NCBI GenBank assembly: GCA_902547825.1 | Contig: CACCPE010000001.1 | Location: forward strand, 1 to 64,000 | Direction of reading: 5' to 3' | From: an uncultured Pelagibacteraceae bacterium | GTDB lineage: Bacteria > Pseudomonadota > Alphaproteobacteria > Pelagibacterales > Pelagibacteraceae | Length of the DNA stretch: 64,000 nt | Shown here: positions 44,377-54,322 of the stretch, one piece after another | How positions within the stretch are numbered: position 1 is the first letter of the stretch | Layout of the letters: every line of letters begins with the position of its first letter | The notes under the pieces: generated by a model | Told to the model about the DNA's origin: nothing | The model's database searches: none | What the model saw: the letters and a program-made list of their open reading frames with translations, nothing else | Made by a program: the position numbers and the translations under genes

Positions 44377-45117
44377 TTATAGTCTTTTGATTCCAATTAC
44401 CTTTAAATTAGCAGTCCGTTCAATTTTGTTTATTGTTTGATTTATATTCATTACAACTGTCTTTTTCATTGGACCATAAGCATGAATAAGCTTTTTATTT
44501 GAAATAGCTAAAGCGACGTGACCTTTCCAATATATAATATCATTTTTTTTAATATTTTTTAATTTTATATTTTTTTTAAAGTATTTAACTTGATCTTTTG
44601 CATCTCTTGGACAGAATTTGTTACTAAAATTCAAAAATATCTGTATCAAAGCTGAGCAATCAATTCCTTTAAAAGATTTACCACCCCATTTATATCTTAT
44701 ATTTTTGAAAATATTTATTTTTTTAAAAGGATTTTTTTCTACATGTGAAATTAGCTTTACATCATTTTTATTAATCCAACCTTTAGAAAACTTTAAAAAT
44801 TTATTTTTCTTCCCCAAGGCTTTTATTTTTGAGCCAAAAGGTATTATATTTATTTTTTTCTTATTGTTAGGAAATTTGTAAACTATTGCTTTCAAAACAC
44901 TTACTTTATGACTTGGTTTTAAAAATTTTGAAAAATTTTTATTTTGAACGTAACCTCTATAGCCGTCTTCTTTGATTTTGATTTTAAGCCATCTACTAGT
45001 TTTTTTAAATATTGAAAAACTCTCACCAAAAATCATTTGAGTAACAATTTCTGATTTACTTGAAGGTTTCTTATAAAGATTTACGATTGAAAAGTTGTTT
45101 GTTAGGTACTTAGTCAT
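44377..45117 (-). CDS. NlpC/P60 peptidase with SH3-like domains (YkfC/gamma-glutamyl-type)
   Basis: Cys peptidase that cuts gamma-D-Glu-diaminopimelate bonds in peptidoglycan-derived peptides. Two N-terminal SH3b-like repeats (1-~55 with IVNLYKKPSSKSEIVTQMIF, and ~60-120) precede the catalytic domain: RYKWGGKSFKGIDCSALIQ with the nucleophile Cys, then WKGHVALAI with the catalytic His. The 246-residue product has no signal peptide, so it is probably cytoplasmic like YkfC, acting on imported muropeptides rather than on the wall. The gene overlaps the AmpG-like permease gene by 8 bp, which strongly supports this idea. Confidence 0.87.
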   Translation of the reverse strand: MTKYLTNNFSIVNLYKKPSSKSEIVTQMIFGESFSIFKKTSRWLKIKIKEDGYRGYVQNKNFSKFLKPSHKVSVLKAIVYKFPNNKKKINIIPFGSKIKALGKKNKFLKFSKGWINKNDVKLISHVEKNPFKKINIFKNIRYKWGGKSFKGIDCSALIQIFLNFSNKFCPRDAKDQVKYFKKNIKLKNIKKNDIIYWKGHVALAISNKKLIHAYGPMKKTVVMNINQTINKIERTANLKVIGIKRL

Positions 45118-46483
45118 TCAACTTAAGTTTATCTTTAATCATATAAAGAAATATAAGTGAAGGAATTACCATCACTGCTGTGATTATAAAGAATATACCC
45201 CAATCACCGTTTAACCAATCAACCAAAGCACCTGATGATGCAGCTAAAGTGGTTCTTCCTGCTGTACCAATTGATGCAAGAAGAGCGTATTGTGTTGCTG
45301 TATAAGTTCTGTCAACTAACATAGAAATAAAGGCTACAAACGCTACAGTCGCAAAGGCTGCAGCCATATCATCAAAAATTACTGCTATTGCAAATAACAA
45401 TTCTGACTTTCCATACCATGCTAACAAGGAAAATAACAAGTTTGTCGAAGCCATTAATATGCCAGAGACGAACATAGCTTTAATTACTCCTGAGCGTATC
45501 GCAAATAAACCTCCTAATAAAGTGAAGATTACAGTAGTAACCCAACCTAAACCTTTAGAATAAAGCGCGATGTCAGATTTTGTAAAACCAATTTCTTTGT
45601 AAAAAATTACTGACATCCTACCTAAAAATGCCTCACCTATTTTGAAAAGAAATACAAAGCCAAGAATTACTAAAGCAATATTAAAACCATTTTTTTTAAA
45701 AAAACTAATTACAGGACCAATTACCGTTCCTGTTAACCATGCAACAATTTTAGTGACAACGTTAGAAGATCCTAACTTTTCTTCAATCATTTTATCAGTA
45801 AGTCTTTGACTTTCTTTTCTGTTAGTAGGCTGAGGTTCATTCACGAATAAAAGTGCGATATTGCATGCAATTATAATTATTCCTAATACTAAAAATGTTG
45901 TTTGCCAGTAGTTTTCAAAGCCAGCTTGTTGAAAAAATTCAGCTGAATGTAAGGCAATTGCACCCCCTAATTTATATCCTGTCCACCATCCAACAACCGC
46001 CATAGCAGCTCCAGCCTGCATTGATTTTCCTTCATGCTCACCAATTTGTTCAATTCTTAATGCGTCGACTGTAATATCCTGAGTAGCAGAGGCGATAGCA
46101 ATCATAAGGCCAATGCTTATGACTAAAGCCAAGTTTGCAGTAGGATTGATAAGACTCCAGCAAACTAAACTGACTAAAATTATTGTTTGCATCGTAATTA
46201 TCCAACCTCGCCTATGGCCAACTTTTTCAGTAAGCCACGGAATTCTTATTCTGTCTATTATAGGTGCCCACAAATAATTAAATGCGTAAACTGCAAAAAT
46301 TAAACCTGCCCATCCAATAGTACTTCTGCTTAGTCCTTCCTCTTTTAACCAAAGACTTAAACTACTTCCGATTAATACCCACGGAAAACCACTTATCGCT
46401 CCTAAAAGTAAAATTTTGATCATTCTCTTATCAAAGTAAACTTTGAAAGTTTCCGAGAGTGATTGTTTCTTTATTATTTCCAT
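45110..46483 (-). CDS. ampG: AmpG-like MFS muropeptide permease
   Basis: Major facilitator protein with 12-14 helices, of the AmpG family, which imports GlcNAc-anhydroMurNAc peptides for recycling. Seen: LLLGAISGFPWVLIGSSLSLWLKEEG at the first helix region, GWAGLIFAVYAFNYLWAPIIDR with the AmpG-typical W-[AS]-P-[IL]-x-D-R, and ITVDALRIEQIG. 457 residues. Three bases after trkH and overlapping the peptidase gene, so import and cutting are co-expressed. Some family members import acetyl-CoA or siderophore-like compounds; the peptidase makes AmpG the better call. Confidence 0.82.
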   Translation of the reverse strand: MEIIKKQSLSETFKVYFDKRMIKILLLGAISGFPWVLIGSSLSLWLKEEGLSRSTIGWAGLIFAVYAFNYLWAPIIDRIRIPWLTEKVGHRRGWIITMQTIILVSLVCWSLINPTANLALVISIGLMIAIASATQDITVDALRIEQIGEHEGKSMQAGAAMAVVGWWTGYKLGGAIALHSAEFFQQAGFENYWQTTFLVLGIIIIACNIALLFVNEPQPTNRKESQRLTDKMIEEKLGSSNVVTKIVAWLTGTVIGPVISFFKKNGFNIALVILGFVFLFKIGEAFLGRMSVIFYKEIGFTKSDIALYSKGLGWVTTVIFTLLGGLFAIRSGVIKAMFVSGILMASTNLLFSLLAWYGKSELLFAIAVIFDDMAAAFATVAFVAFISMLVDRTYTATQYALLASIGTAGRTTLAASSGALVDWLNGDWGIFFIITAVMVIPSLIFLYMIKDKLKLND

Positions 46484-46486
46484 TAT

Positions 46487-47935
46487 TTAATTCTTCCAAA
46501 ATGAGGGAAAAAATAGAACTAAAACTGCAAAAAGCTCCAGTCTTCCCAACAACATTCCAAAAGATAATATCCATTTCGAGAGGTCAGGTATATCCTTATA
46601 ATTACCATTTGGACCAATCATATCCCCAAGACCTGGACCAACATTTGAAATTGAACTCGCAGCTCCTGAAATTGATGTAATAAAATCTAATCCACTTATC
46701 GAAAGCAATAAAGAGATCATAAAAAAAATAAATAAAAAGGAAAATATAAAAATAATTACTGAGTGAATAAAGTTGTCAGAAATTTTTTGATTGTTATATT
46801 TTGTAATTATTACACTATTAGGAGAAATGAGTTTTTTAACTTGATTTTTTAAAAATATTAGAAGCATTTGAAGTCTAAATATTTTTATACCACATGCTGT
46901 AGATCCCGCACATCCACCTATAAACATTAAAAATAAGAAAAAAATTAGAGAAAATTTACCCCATAGACTAAAATCGTCGGTAACATATCCTGTTCCAGAT
47001 AATATTGAAATTACATTAAAGGAGGAAATTCTAATTTTATCAAAAATATTACTCTCATAATTTATAAAAATTAAATAAAAAAACATTATAGTAATTGATA
47101 TTGCTAATAAATAAATTAACCCTTTAATTTGCACATCTTCAAAAAAAACTTTTCTATTTCCTCGGGCAAATTTTAAATATGATATGAAAGGAATACTTCC
47201 CAAAATTATAAAAACACTTGCAATTATCTCAATATATGAACTTTTAAAAAAACCAATTGAATCATTATGAGTTGAAAAACCACCAGTAGCAATAGTTGTC
47301 ATGGCGTGACTAACACTATCAAATATTGTCATACCGAACACCCAATAAAAAAAACCACATAGAAACGTTAAAATAAAATAGGTGGATATTATTGTTGCTG
47401 CTACTTCTATAGTTCTGGGTAAAATTTTTTCTGTACTATCTGGTCCCTCCATTTTGAATAATTGCATTCCGCCAACTTTTAATAGGGGTAAAATTGTAAT
47501 AGCCATTACAATTATTCCTATTCCTCCTAACCATTGCATAATAGCTCTCCATAAAAGAATACTTTTTGGGGTGTTATCTAAATTTGAAATAATCGTAGCG
47601 CCAGTGGTTGTAATACCTGACATACTTTCAAAAAATGCTTCACTGAAACTAAATTCTTGTGTCGCAAGCACAAAAGGTAAACTTCCAAATAAAGCAACCA
47701 TCAACCAAGCTAATGAGGAAAACAAAAAAGTTTGTCTCAAATTTAATTTGAATTCCTTTTCTAAATTAGCAAGCACAAATAGAATTCCTATAAAAATTGT
47801 TACAAAAGACGCACCAATAAAACTATGGCTTTTCTCATCAAAAATAATTTGAAGAGAGTAGGGCGCTAACATAGCGATGCCCAAAACTATTAATAATACG
47901 CCAATTAAAAAAAATACAGTTTTGTTAGTAGCCAT
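46487..47935 (-). CDS. trkH: Trk-type potassium transporter subunit TrkH
   Basis: Potassium uptake channel subunit; usually gated by TrkA, which is not in the window. It shows four MPM repeats with filter-like segments: SMSGITTTGATIISNL, THNDSIGF after TIATGGFS, ILSGTGYVTDD, and SISNVGPGLGD. The AGSTACGIKIFRLQMLL region in the third repeat is highly conserved. The N-terminal helix pair precedes the filters. 482 residues, normal length. It is the first gene of the minus-strand operon that continues with the AmpG-like permease. Confidence 0.94.
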   Translation of the reverse strand: MATNKTVFFLIGVLLIVLGIAMLAPYSLQIIFDEKSHSFIGASFVTIFIGILFVLANLEKEFKLNLRQTFLFSSLAWLMVALFGSLPFVLATQEFSFSEAFFESMSGITTTGATIISNLDNTPKSILLWRAIMQWLGGIGIIVMAITILPLLKVGGMQLFKMEGPDSTEKILPRTIEVAATIISTYFILTFLCGFFYWVFGMTIFDSVSHAMTTIATGGFSTHNDSIGFFKSSYIEIIASVFIILGSIPFISYLKFARGNRKVFFEDVQIKGLIYLLAISITIMFFYLIFINYESNIFDKIRISSFNVISILSGTGYVTDDFSLWGKFSLIFFLFLMFIGGCAGSTACGIKIFRLQMLLIFLKNQVKKLISPNSVIITKYNNQKISDNFIHSVIIFIFSFLFIFFMISLLLSISGLDFITSISGAASSISNVGPGLGDMIGPNGNYKDIPDLSKWILSFGMLLGRLELFAVLVLFFPSFWKN

Positions 47936-48028
47936 AAAAATTAAGATTATTTAAATAGATCTAAAATTCAACTTAATATAATGCAATAAACTCTGTATTT
48001 TGCACAGAAAATTTAATAAACCTTACTT

Positions 48029-49591
48029 ATGCTTGATAACAACTTGATACAAACTACTTCATCTTGGCCCTTTGTAGAAATAAGAAAACTTTTAAAAGAA
48101 AGAAAAGAATTAATAAAAAAAAAGAAAAAGATTACCTTTCAGACAGGTTACGGTCCAAGTGGGTTACCGCACATCGGTACATTTGGCGAGGTGGCAAGAA
48201 CTACAATGATGATAAATGCTTTAAACCACATTATGGAAATAGAAAACGAGCTAATTACATTTTCTGATGACATGGATGGATTAAGAAAAGTTCCCGATAA
48301 CATACCCAACAATGAAATTTTAAAAAAAAACTTAGGTTTACCCCTCACATCTATACCAGACCCCTTCAAAAAATTTAAAAGTTTTGGTGAACACAATAAT
48401 GAGATGCTAAAAGAATTTTTAAACAAATTTAAATTTAAATTTATTTTTAAAAGCTCCACTAAGAATTATAAAGAGGGAATTTTTAACAACTCCCTCATTC
48501 GTGTTTTAGAAAAGTATGAAGATATCATGAACATTATTTTACCTACTTTGAGAGAGGAGAGACGCAAGACATATTGCCCGTTCCTACCCATTTGCCCAAA
48601 GACTGGAAAAGTACTTGAGATCCCGTTAGTGAGCATTGATAAAAAAAAAGGCAAAGTAGTATTTGATAATGAGGGTAAAAAAATTGAAACTGACATTCTT
48701 AATGGAAATTGTAAACTACAATGGAAAGTAGACTGGGCTATGCGTTGGTTTACATTTGATGTAGATTTTGAAATGTACGGTAAAGATTTAGCTGAGAGTG
48801 CAATTTTATCTAATAAAATTTGTCGGATCCTTGGTAAAAATCCACCTAACGGTTTTGCTTACGAACTTTTTTTAGATGAAAAAGGTGAAAAGATTTCTAA
48901 GTCCAAAGGCAACGGCATCTCTATAGATCAGTGGTTAAGATATGCTTCTCCAGAAAGTTTAGCTCTATATATGTATCCCAATCCAAAAAGAGCAAAAAAA
49001 CTTTATTCTGAGGTGGTACCTAAAACAGTAGATGAGTATCTTGAAAATATTGAAAAATATCCATCTCAAAAATTAAAGGATCAAATACTAAATCCTGTTT
49101 GGCATATACATAATGGCAAGCCACCTAATGAAAAAATTGTTATGCCATTTTCTATGCTATTGAATTTAGTTGGATCAAGCAATGCTGATACCAAAGATAT
49201 TCTTTGGAAATTTATAAAAAGATTTCATAAAGAAATAAATCCAAAAGAGAATAAAATACTTGACGATCTAACCCAATATGCAATTAATTATTTTAAAGAT
49301 AAAGTTGAGCCTAATAAAAAGTTCAAGAGACCAAACGCTGAAGAAAAAAAAGCTTTGAAAAATTTAGTTAACAAATTGAAGCAGATAAATCAATCATTAA
49401 CGCCAGAGGAAATACAAACCCACGTATACACAGTTGGTAAAGAAAATGGATATGAAAAAAACCTCAGAGATTGGTTTAAACTTATTTACGAAGTTGTTTT
49501 TGGTGAGGAGAATGGTCCTAGAATGGGATTTTTTATAAGTTTTTTTGGACTTAAAGAAACAATTGATTTAATAAGTAATAAAATAAAATAA
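48029..49591 (+). CDS. lysS: lysyl-tRNA synthetase, class I
   Basis: Charges tRNA-Lys with the class I (Rossmann) form, common in archaea and alphaproteobacteria but unrelated to the class II LysRS of E. coli. The HIGH-like motif is in GPSGLPHIGTFGEVARTTM and KMSKS-like in GEKISKSKGNGISI. The two Cys of the zinc-like site lie in YCPFLPICPKTG. 520 residues fits the family. The stop and pyrD ATG share one base. Confidence 0.95.
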   Translation: MLDNNLIQTTSSWPFVEIRKLLKERKELIKKKKKITFQTGYGPSGLPHIGTFGEVARTTMMINALNHIMEIENELITFSDDMDGLRKVPDNIPNNEILKKNLGLPLTSIPDPFKKFKSFGEHNNEMLKEFLNKFKFKFIFKSSTKNYKEGIFNNSLIRVLEKYEDIMNIILPTLREERRKTYCPFLPICPKTGKVLEIPLVSIDKKKGKVVFDNEGKKIETDILNGNCKLQWKVDWAMRWFTFDVDFEMYGKDLAESAILSNKICRILGKNPPNGFAYELFLDEKGEKISKSKGNGISIDQWLRYASPESLALYMYPNPKRAKKLYSEVVPKTVDEYLENIEKYPSQKLKDQILNPVWHIHNGKPPNEKIVMPFSMLLNLVGSSNADTKDILWKFIKRFHKEINPKENKILDDLTQYAINYFKDKVEPNKKFKRPNAEEKKALKNLVNKLKQINQSLTPEEIQTHVYTVGKENGYEKNLRDWFKLIYEVVFGEENGPRMGFFISFFGLKETIDLISNKIK

Positions 49592-50637
49592 TGTTCTCAA
49601 TATTCAAACCGTATATTTTTTCTTTGGACCCAGAGGTAGCACATGATTTAGCAATTCAGTCCCTTAAACTAAACATTTTGCCAAAAAGTTTTTTTTCTGT
49701 TGAAGATGAGCATTTTTTGGAAACTAAGTTGTTAAATGAAAAAATACCAAATCCAATTGGTCTTGCAGCAGGGTTTGACAAAAGTGCTGAAGTATATAAT
49801 TCTTTATTTAAACTAGGTTATGGGTTTGTTGAAGTTGGCACTATAACGCCAAAAAGACAATTGGGAAATCCTAAACCTAGAATTTTTAGATTGGAAAAAG
49901 ATCAAGCACTAATTAATCGACTTGGCTTTAATAATCATGGTTCTGAAATAGTTTCTAGAAGAATATCTAGTAATTCACCAAATGGTTTTTTAGGAGTGAA
50001 TATTGGTCCTAATAAAGATACATTGAACAAAGAGGAGGATTATTACTTATGTTTATCTAGGCTTTCATCATTTGCAGGTTATTTGACTATAAACATTTCC
50101 TCACCTAATACTGAAGGTCTCAGAGATTTTCATGATCAAAAAGCACTTGAAAAGCTTTTATCAGGAGTCAATAAAATCAAAGAAGATAAAAAAATTTTTA
50201 AACCTGTCGTATTAAAACTTTCACCCGATATAAATTTTAGTGAAATAAGCAGAATTATTGAATTAATAATAAAATATAAAATCCGAGGAATAATAATTTC
50301 TAATACAACCGATAGCAATCGGGATAAATTAAATGATTTACAAAAAGATGAGAAAGGTGGGTTGTCAGGTAAACCCTTAAGAGATGTTTCAACAAATTTG
50401 ATCAAAAAATTTTATAAAGAAACTAAGGGTAAAATTGAAATTATAGGCGTAGGAGGAGTAGATTCAGGCCATTCAGCTTTTGAGAAAATTTGCGCGGGAG
50501 CAAACGCGGTACAATTATATACTGGAATGGTATATAAAGGCCCAGGAGTAGTCAAAAATATGAAAAAGGAGTTAATTTCAATATTAAAAAAAGAAAATCT
50601 TAAAAGTATTAATGAAGCTATCGGAATTAATGCTTGA
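49591..50637 (+). CDS. pyrD: dihydroorotate dehydrogenase (quinone, class 2)
   Basis: Membrane-associated FMN enzyme of pyrimidine synthesis that passes electrons to ubiquinone. N-terminal ~35 residues form the quinone-tunnel helices. FMN/substrate motifs are PNPIGLAAGFDKSAEVYN, GFVEVGTITPKRQLGNPKPR, NINISSPNTEGLRDF, KLSPDINFSEI, GLSGKPLRDVS, and GVGGVDSGHSAFEKI. All class 2 elements are present. 348 residues. Transcribed with lysS and followed by rpmB after 42 bp. Confidence 0.96.
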   Translation: MFSIFKPYIFSLDPEVAHDLAIQSLKLNILPKSFFSVEDEHFLETKLLNEKIPNPIGLAAGFDKSAEVYNSLFKLGYGFVEVGTITPKRQLGNPKPRIFRLEKDQALINRLGFNNHGSEIVSRRISSNSPNGFLGVNIGPNKDTLNKEEDYYLCLSRLSSFAGYLTINISSPNTEGLRDFHDQKALEKLLSGVNKIKEDKKIFKPVVLKLSPDINFSEISRIIELIIKYKIRGIIISNTTDSNRDKLNDLQKDEKGGLSGKPLRDVSTNLIKKFYKETKGKIEIIGVGGVDSGHSAFEKICAGANAVQLYTGMVYKGPGVVKNMKKELISILKKENLKSINEAIGINA

Positions 50638-50679
50638 CCAGTCTTAACACTATACTTATATAGCTTTAGGAAAAAATTT

Positions 50680-50958
50680 ATGTCTAAAAGATGCGAACTT
50701 ACCGGAATATCTCCTTTGAAAGGTCACAACGTAAGTCATGCTAAAAACAAGACTAAGCGAAGATTTCTCCCAAATTTAAAAAAAGTCACTTTTAGAAGCG
50801 ATGTGTTAAAAAAAGATATTAAATTAAATGTTGCAAATGCAGCTTTAAGAACTGTTGATTTCAAAGGTGGTTTAGATAAATTTTTAAAGTCAACAAAAAG
50901 CAACAAATTGTCAAAAAAAGTCAAAAAAATAAAAGCTTCTATTTCAGCAAAATTATAA
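50680..50958 (+). CDS. rpmB: 50S ribosomal protein L28
   Basis: Large-subunit protein with the expected MSKRCELTGISPLKGHNVSH and TKRRFLPNLKKVTF near the start. 92 residues; the C-terminal ~25 residues are a Lys/Ser-rich tail, longer than in E. coli (78 aa) but usual for alphaproteobacteria. One base separates the stop from the next ATG. Confidence 0.97.
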   Translation: MSKRCELTGISPLKGHNVSHAKNKTKRRFLPNLKKVTFRSDVLKKDIKLNVANAALRTVDFKGGLDKFLKSTKSNKLSKKVKKIKASISAKL

Positions 50959-50959
50959 T

Positions 50960-51535
50960 ATGAACTTGTATTACAAACTATCAATACTGATGGGTGTAGT
51001 AGTAGTAATTTCAAACTATTTAGTTCAATTTCCTGTACAACAATTTGGTTTGGATGAAATTTTAACCTACGGTGCTTTTAGTTATCCAATAACATTTTTG
51101 ATAACCGATTTAGCTAATCGAGCCTATGGAAAAGTTGTTGCTAGAAAAATTGTTTATATTGGGTTTGTAATTGGGATACTTTTGACTTTATTTGTTTCTA
51201 CAAATTTCGAAGATACAATTTCAATAAGGATTGCAGCAGGATCAGGCATAGCATTTTTTGTGGCTCAAAATTTAGATGTTCAGGTGTTTGATAGATTGAG
51301 AAAAAAAAGCTGGTTTGTTGCCCCACTTACATCTTCTCTATTTGGATCGATAATAGACACGTTCTTATTTTTTTCCATAGCGTTTTATTCAACCGGCATA
51401 CCATGGATTACTCTCGCCTTTGGAGATCTAGCTGTAAAACTATTAATTTCTCTTGTAATGTTAATACCGTTTAGACTTTTGCTTAATAAAATTAAAGATT
51501 ATTCAGAAAATTCAGACACAAGAATTCAATCTTAG
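50960..51535 (+). CDS. queuosine-precursor transporter (YhhQ/VUT family)
   Basis: Integral membrane protein of about six helices (191 aa) that brings in 7-cyano-7-deazaguanine or 7-aminomethyl-7-deazaguanine for tRNA queuosine. It has the family stretch [20 protein letters not shown] near the middle of the first half and [20 protein letters not shown] with [13 protein letters not shown] later. No queuosine enzymes are in this window, so the fate of the base cannot be checked here. Stop overlaps the convergent cobT by 4 bp. Confidence 0.88.
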   Translation: MNLYYKLSILMGVVVVISNYLVQFPVQQFGLDEILTYGAFSYPITFLITDLANRAYGKVVARKIVYIGFVIGILLTLFVSTNFEDTISIRIAAGSGIAFFVAQNLDVQVFDRLRKKSWFVAPLTSSLFGSIIDTFLFFSIAFYSTGIPWITLAFGDLAVKLLISLVMLIPFRLLLNKIKDYSENSDTRIQS

Positions 51536-53343
51536 TGTAAATTTTTTAGATTTTTTTTTACGAATAATTCAGTTAATTGATTAATCATAACATCACCTAA
51601 GTCTTGAACATCTGTAATTTTTACTGCTCTTTTATAATACCGTGTTACATCATGGCCAATTCCAATTGCTAAGAGTTCGATATTTGATTTATTCTCTATC
51701 CACTTTACAGTGTCTTTTAAATTTGTCTCTAAGTAGTCACTCGTATTTGTTGAAAGAGTGGAGTCATCCACTGGCGCACCATCTGAAATTACCATCAAAA
51801 TTTTTCTCTCTTCTTTTCTTTTGCTCATTTTATTAAAAGCCCACTTAAGTGCTTCACCATCAATATTTTCTTTTAATAATCCTTCCTTAAGCATTAAACC
51901 CATATTATTTTTAGATTGTCTCCAAGGACTATCTGCAGATTTATAAACAATGTGCCTTAAATCATTTAACCTACCTGGAGAAATGGGTTTTTCATTTTTC
52001 ATCCATTTTTCTCGAGAGGACCCTCCTTTCCAATGTTTTGTGGTAAATCCTAATATTTCAACTTTGACCATACATCTTTCCAAAGTTCTAGATAAGATGT
52101 CCGCACAAATTGCGGCCACCGAAATTGGTTTACCTCTCATAGAACCTGAGTTATCAATCAATATTGTCACCAAAGTGTCCTTAAATTCGATGTCTTTTTC
52201 TTTTTTAAATGATAAGGAATTAAATGGATCCATTATAATTCTAGGAAGTTTTGATGTATCTAACATGCCCTCTTCCAAGTCAAAGTTCCATGATCTGTTT
52301 TGTTTGGCCAATAACTTCCTTTGTAATTTATTTGCTAATTTCGCAATAAAATTCTTAAGTTGCAATAATTGTTGGTCTAAATTTTTCCTAAGTCTTAAAA
52401 GTTCTTCAGCGCTCTCAAGTTCTTCAGCTTTAATAATTTCATCAAACTCTTCAGTGTAAAACTTATACTTTAGATCTCCTAAATGAGAGATTCCTTTTTT
52501 TCTTAAATCTGGTCTGGAACTGCTTTCAACTTCTTTTTCCTCATCAGCTTCGTCAGACTCTTTTGCCTCGTTTTCCAAATCAGGCACCCCTGCATCAATA
52601 GACATTTCCTCATTTTTTTCTTCTTTTTGTTTTGCTGTTTTTTCCTGATTTTGAGGCTTAGACTGATTATCTTTCCTTTCATTTTCCTCATTTTTTTTTT
52701 CTTCATCATCAATATTTTCATCTAAACTCATTTGTGATAACAGCTCAGCAATAAGAGAATTAAATTTTTCTTGTTCAAAAGTTAAGTCTTTTAAAAGATT
52801 AATTTTATTGTTGAGTTGTTGATCCAAATCCTTTTTAAATGATTTAAGTTTTTTGTCAATTTGGGTATCATTTTTGTAATCTAAAAATTTAATTCTCAAA
52901 TAATTTTCAAAAGACTCAACTATTTTATCTTCACTGTGTTTAAGATCTAATCCTGAAATTCTTTTTTTATAAAATTTTTCTATGTTATTTTTAACACCTT
53001 TAAAATAATTTGATCCAATTTTTTCACATCTTATCTTCTCCGAAATATAATAAAGTTTTTTTGAAATATTTCCTGAAGGCTCATATTCTTTTAAAGTTTT
53101 GGTATTTGAAAATCTTAATCTTAATGATTTAGAGTCAGCTAATGCTCTGATTTGCTCAAAATTCATGTTACTTTTAATGCCTTCTAATTCTGGAAGACTT
53201 ATGGAATTTTTACTTGATTTTAAATCTTTATTTCCAAAAAAAACTTCAATTTTTTTAGAATTAGAGATTGATTTTACTGTCGAAGTAATTGCAGCTTTAA
53301 AACTTTCTATTAATTCTTTTTTAATTTCTTTATTATTATTCAC
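51532..53343 (-). CDS. cobT: CobT-like cobaltochelatase subunit (VWA protein)
   Basis: Partner of the AAA+ CobS in aerobic cobalt insertion into hydrogenobyrinate diamide, or a CobS-like chaperone partner in organisms without that pathway. The N-terminal half is helical; ~205-280 is a long Glu/Lys/Asp-rich low-complexity stretch; the C-terminal third is a von Willebrand A domain with [19 protein letters not shown]. Length 603. Gene order on the minus strand is dnaJ-like, cobS, cobT, with 1 bp between cobS stop and cobT start. Without cobN or any other cobalamin gene in the window the substrate is unproven. Confidence 0.88.
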   Translation of the reverse strand: MNNNKEIKKELIESFKAAITSTVKSISNSKKIEVFFGNKDLKSSKNSISLPELEGIKSNMNFEQIRALADSKSLRLRFSNTKTLKEYEPSGNISKKLYYISEKIRCEKIGSNYFKGVKNNIEKFYKKRISGLDLKHSEDKIVESFENYLRIKFLDYKNDTQIDKKLKSFKKDLDQQLNNKINLLKDLTFEQEKFNSLIAELLSQMSLDENIDDEEKKNEENERKDNQSKPQNQEKTAKQKEEKNEEMSIDAGVPDLENEAKESDEADEEKEVESSSRPDLRKKGISHLGDLKYKFYTEEFDEIIKAEELESAEELLRLRKNLDQQLLQLKNFIAKLANKLQRKLLAKQNRSWNFDLEEGMLDTSKLPRIIMDPFNSLSFKKEKDIEFKDTLVTILIDNSGSMRGKPISVAAICADILSRTLERCMVKVEILGFTTKHWKGGSSREKWMKNEKPISPGRLNDLRHIVYKSADSPWRQSKNNMGLMLKEGLLKENIDGEALKWAFNKMSKRKEERKILMVISDGAPVDDSTLSTNTSDYLETNLKDTVKWIENKSNIELLAIGIGHDVTRYYKRAVKITDVQDLGDVMINQLTELFVKKNLKNLH

Positions 53344-53344
53344 T

Positions 53345-54322
53345 TTATAATAATACGTTTACAGAAGACTCTGGTAGATCCTCGCCAAAACATCTTTGAT
53401 AATATTCAGAAATTATTTTCTTTTCTAATTCATCACATTTATTCAAAAAAGTAATCCTAAATGCATATCCTTTATCTTTAAAAATTTCTGTGTTTTCAGC
53501 CCAGTGCAGAATTGTTCTAGGACTCATTACTGTAGATATATCTCCATTTATAAAGCCTTTTCTAGTTAAGTCAGCTACCTTGATCATATTTGAAAGTAAT
53601 TCTTTTCCTTCCCTATTATTGAAACTTTTATTTTTTGCTAAAATTATTTCAAATTCTTTTTCAAAAGGTAAATAGTTTAAAGTAGTTACAATATTCCATC
53701 TATCCATTTGACCTTGATTTATTTGCTGAGTGCCATGATAAAGTCCAGTAGTGTCACCAAGTCCGACAGTATTCGTAGTTGCAAATATTCTGAAGAAATC
53801 ATGTTGTTCTAGAATTTTATTTTTATCTAAAAGAGTAAAATTTCCATCACTTTCAAGAACTCTTTGGATTACAAACATTACATCAGGTCGTCCTGCATCG
53901 TATTCATCAAATACTAAAGCTATGGGGTTTTGAATTGACCAGGGTAAAATACCCTCTTTGAATTCTGTTACTTGTTTCCCGTCTTTTAAAACAATCGCGT
54001 CTTTACCGATTAAATCTATTCTACTAATATGACTATCTAAGTTCACTCTAATACATGGCCAGTTTAATCTTGCAGCAACTTGTTCTATGTGTGTAGATTT
54101 TCCTGTACCATGATAGCCTTGAATTAAAGTTCTCTTATTATAAGAAAAACCAGCCAGAATTGCTAAGGTCGTATCTTTATCAAATTTATAATTAGGGTCA
54201 ACTTTGGGCACATAATCATTTTTTTTTGAAAATGCACTTACCCTCATATCACTATCAAAACCAAAAGTTTGTTTGACTGATAATTTAATATCTGGTTTTT
54301 GTAATAATTGCCCTGAACTCAT
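53345..54322 (-). CDS. cobS: CobS-like AAA+ ATPase (MoxR-type) of cobaltochelatase
   Basis: Ring-forming AAA+ ATPase working with a VWA partner. Walker [16 protein letters not shown] (~110), Walker [15 protein letters not shown], sensor [11 protein letters not shown], and Arg-finger-containing [12 protein letters not shown]. Before it is the N-terminal helix bundle typical of CobS ([12 protein letters not shown]). 325 residues is the family length. Overlaps the dnaJ-like gene by 4 bp, so all three are one transcription and translation unit. A cobaltochelatase role fits the sequence; whether it inserts cobalt here is uncertain. Confidence 0.9.
   Translation of the reverse strand: MSSGQLLQKPDIKLSVKQTFGFDSDMRVSAFSKKNDYVPKVDPNYKFDKDTTLAILAGFSYNKRTLIQGYHGTGKSTHIEQVAARLNWPCIRVNLDSHISRIDLIGKDAIVLKDGKQVTEFKEGILPWSIQNPIALVFDEYDAGRPDVMFVIQRVLESDGNFTLLDKNKILEQHDFFRIFATTNTVGLGDTTGLYHGTQQINQGQMDRWNIVTTLNYLPFEKEFEIILAKNKSFNNREGKELLSNMIKVADLTRKGFINGDISTVMSPRTILHWAENTEIFKDKGYAFRITFLNKCDELEKKIISEYYQRCFGEDLPESSVNVLL

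Noticed and set aside
46459-46680. Plus-strand ORF of 73 aa at the TrkH/AmpG junction
   Set aside because: Opposes two coupled genes and has no recognisable feature.
47382-47852. Plus-strand ORF of 156 aa opposite trkH
   Set aside because: Antisense of conserved TrkH filter segments; no start signal or motif.
51950-52459. Plus-strand ORF of 169 aa opposite cobT
   Set aside because: Shadow of the conserved CobT VWA region; composition (Ser/Leu/Ile-rich) is typical of an antisense frame.
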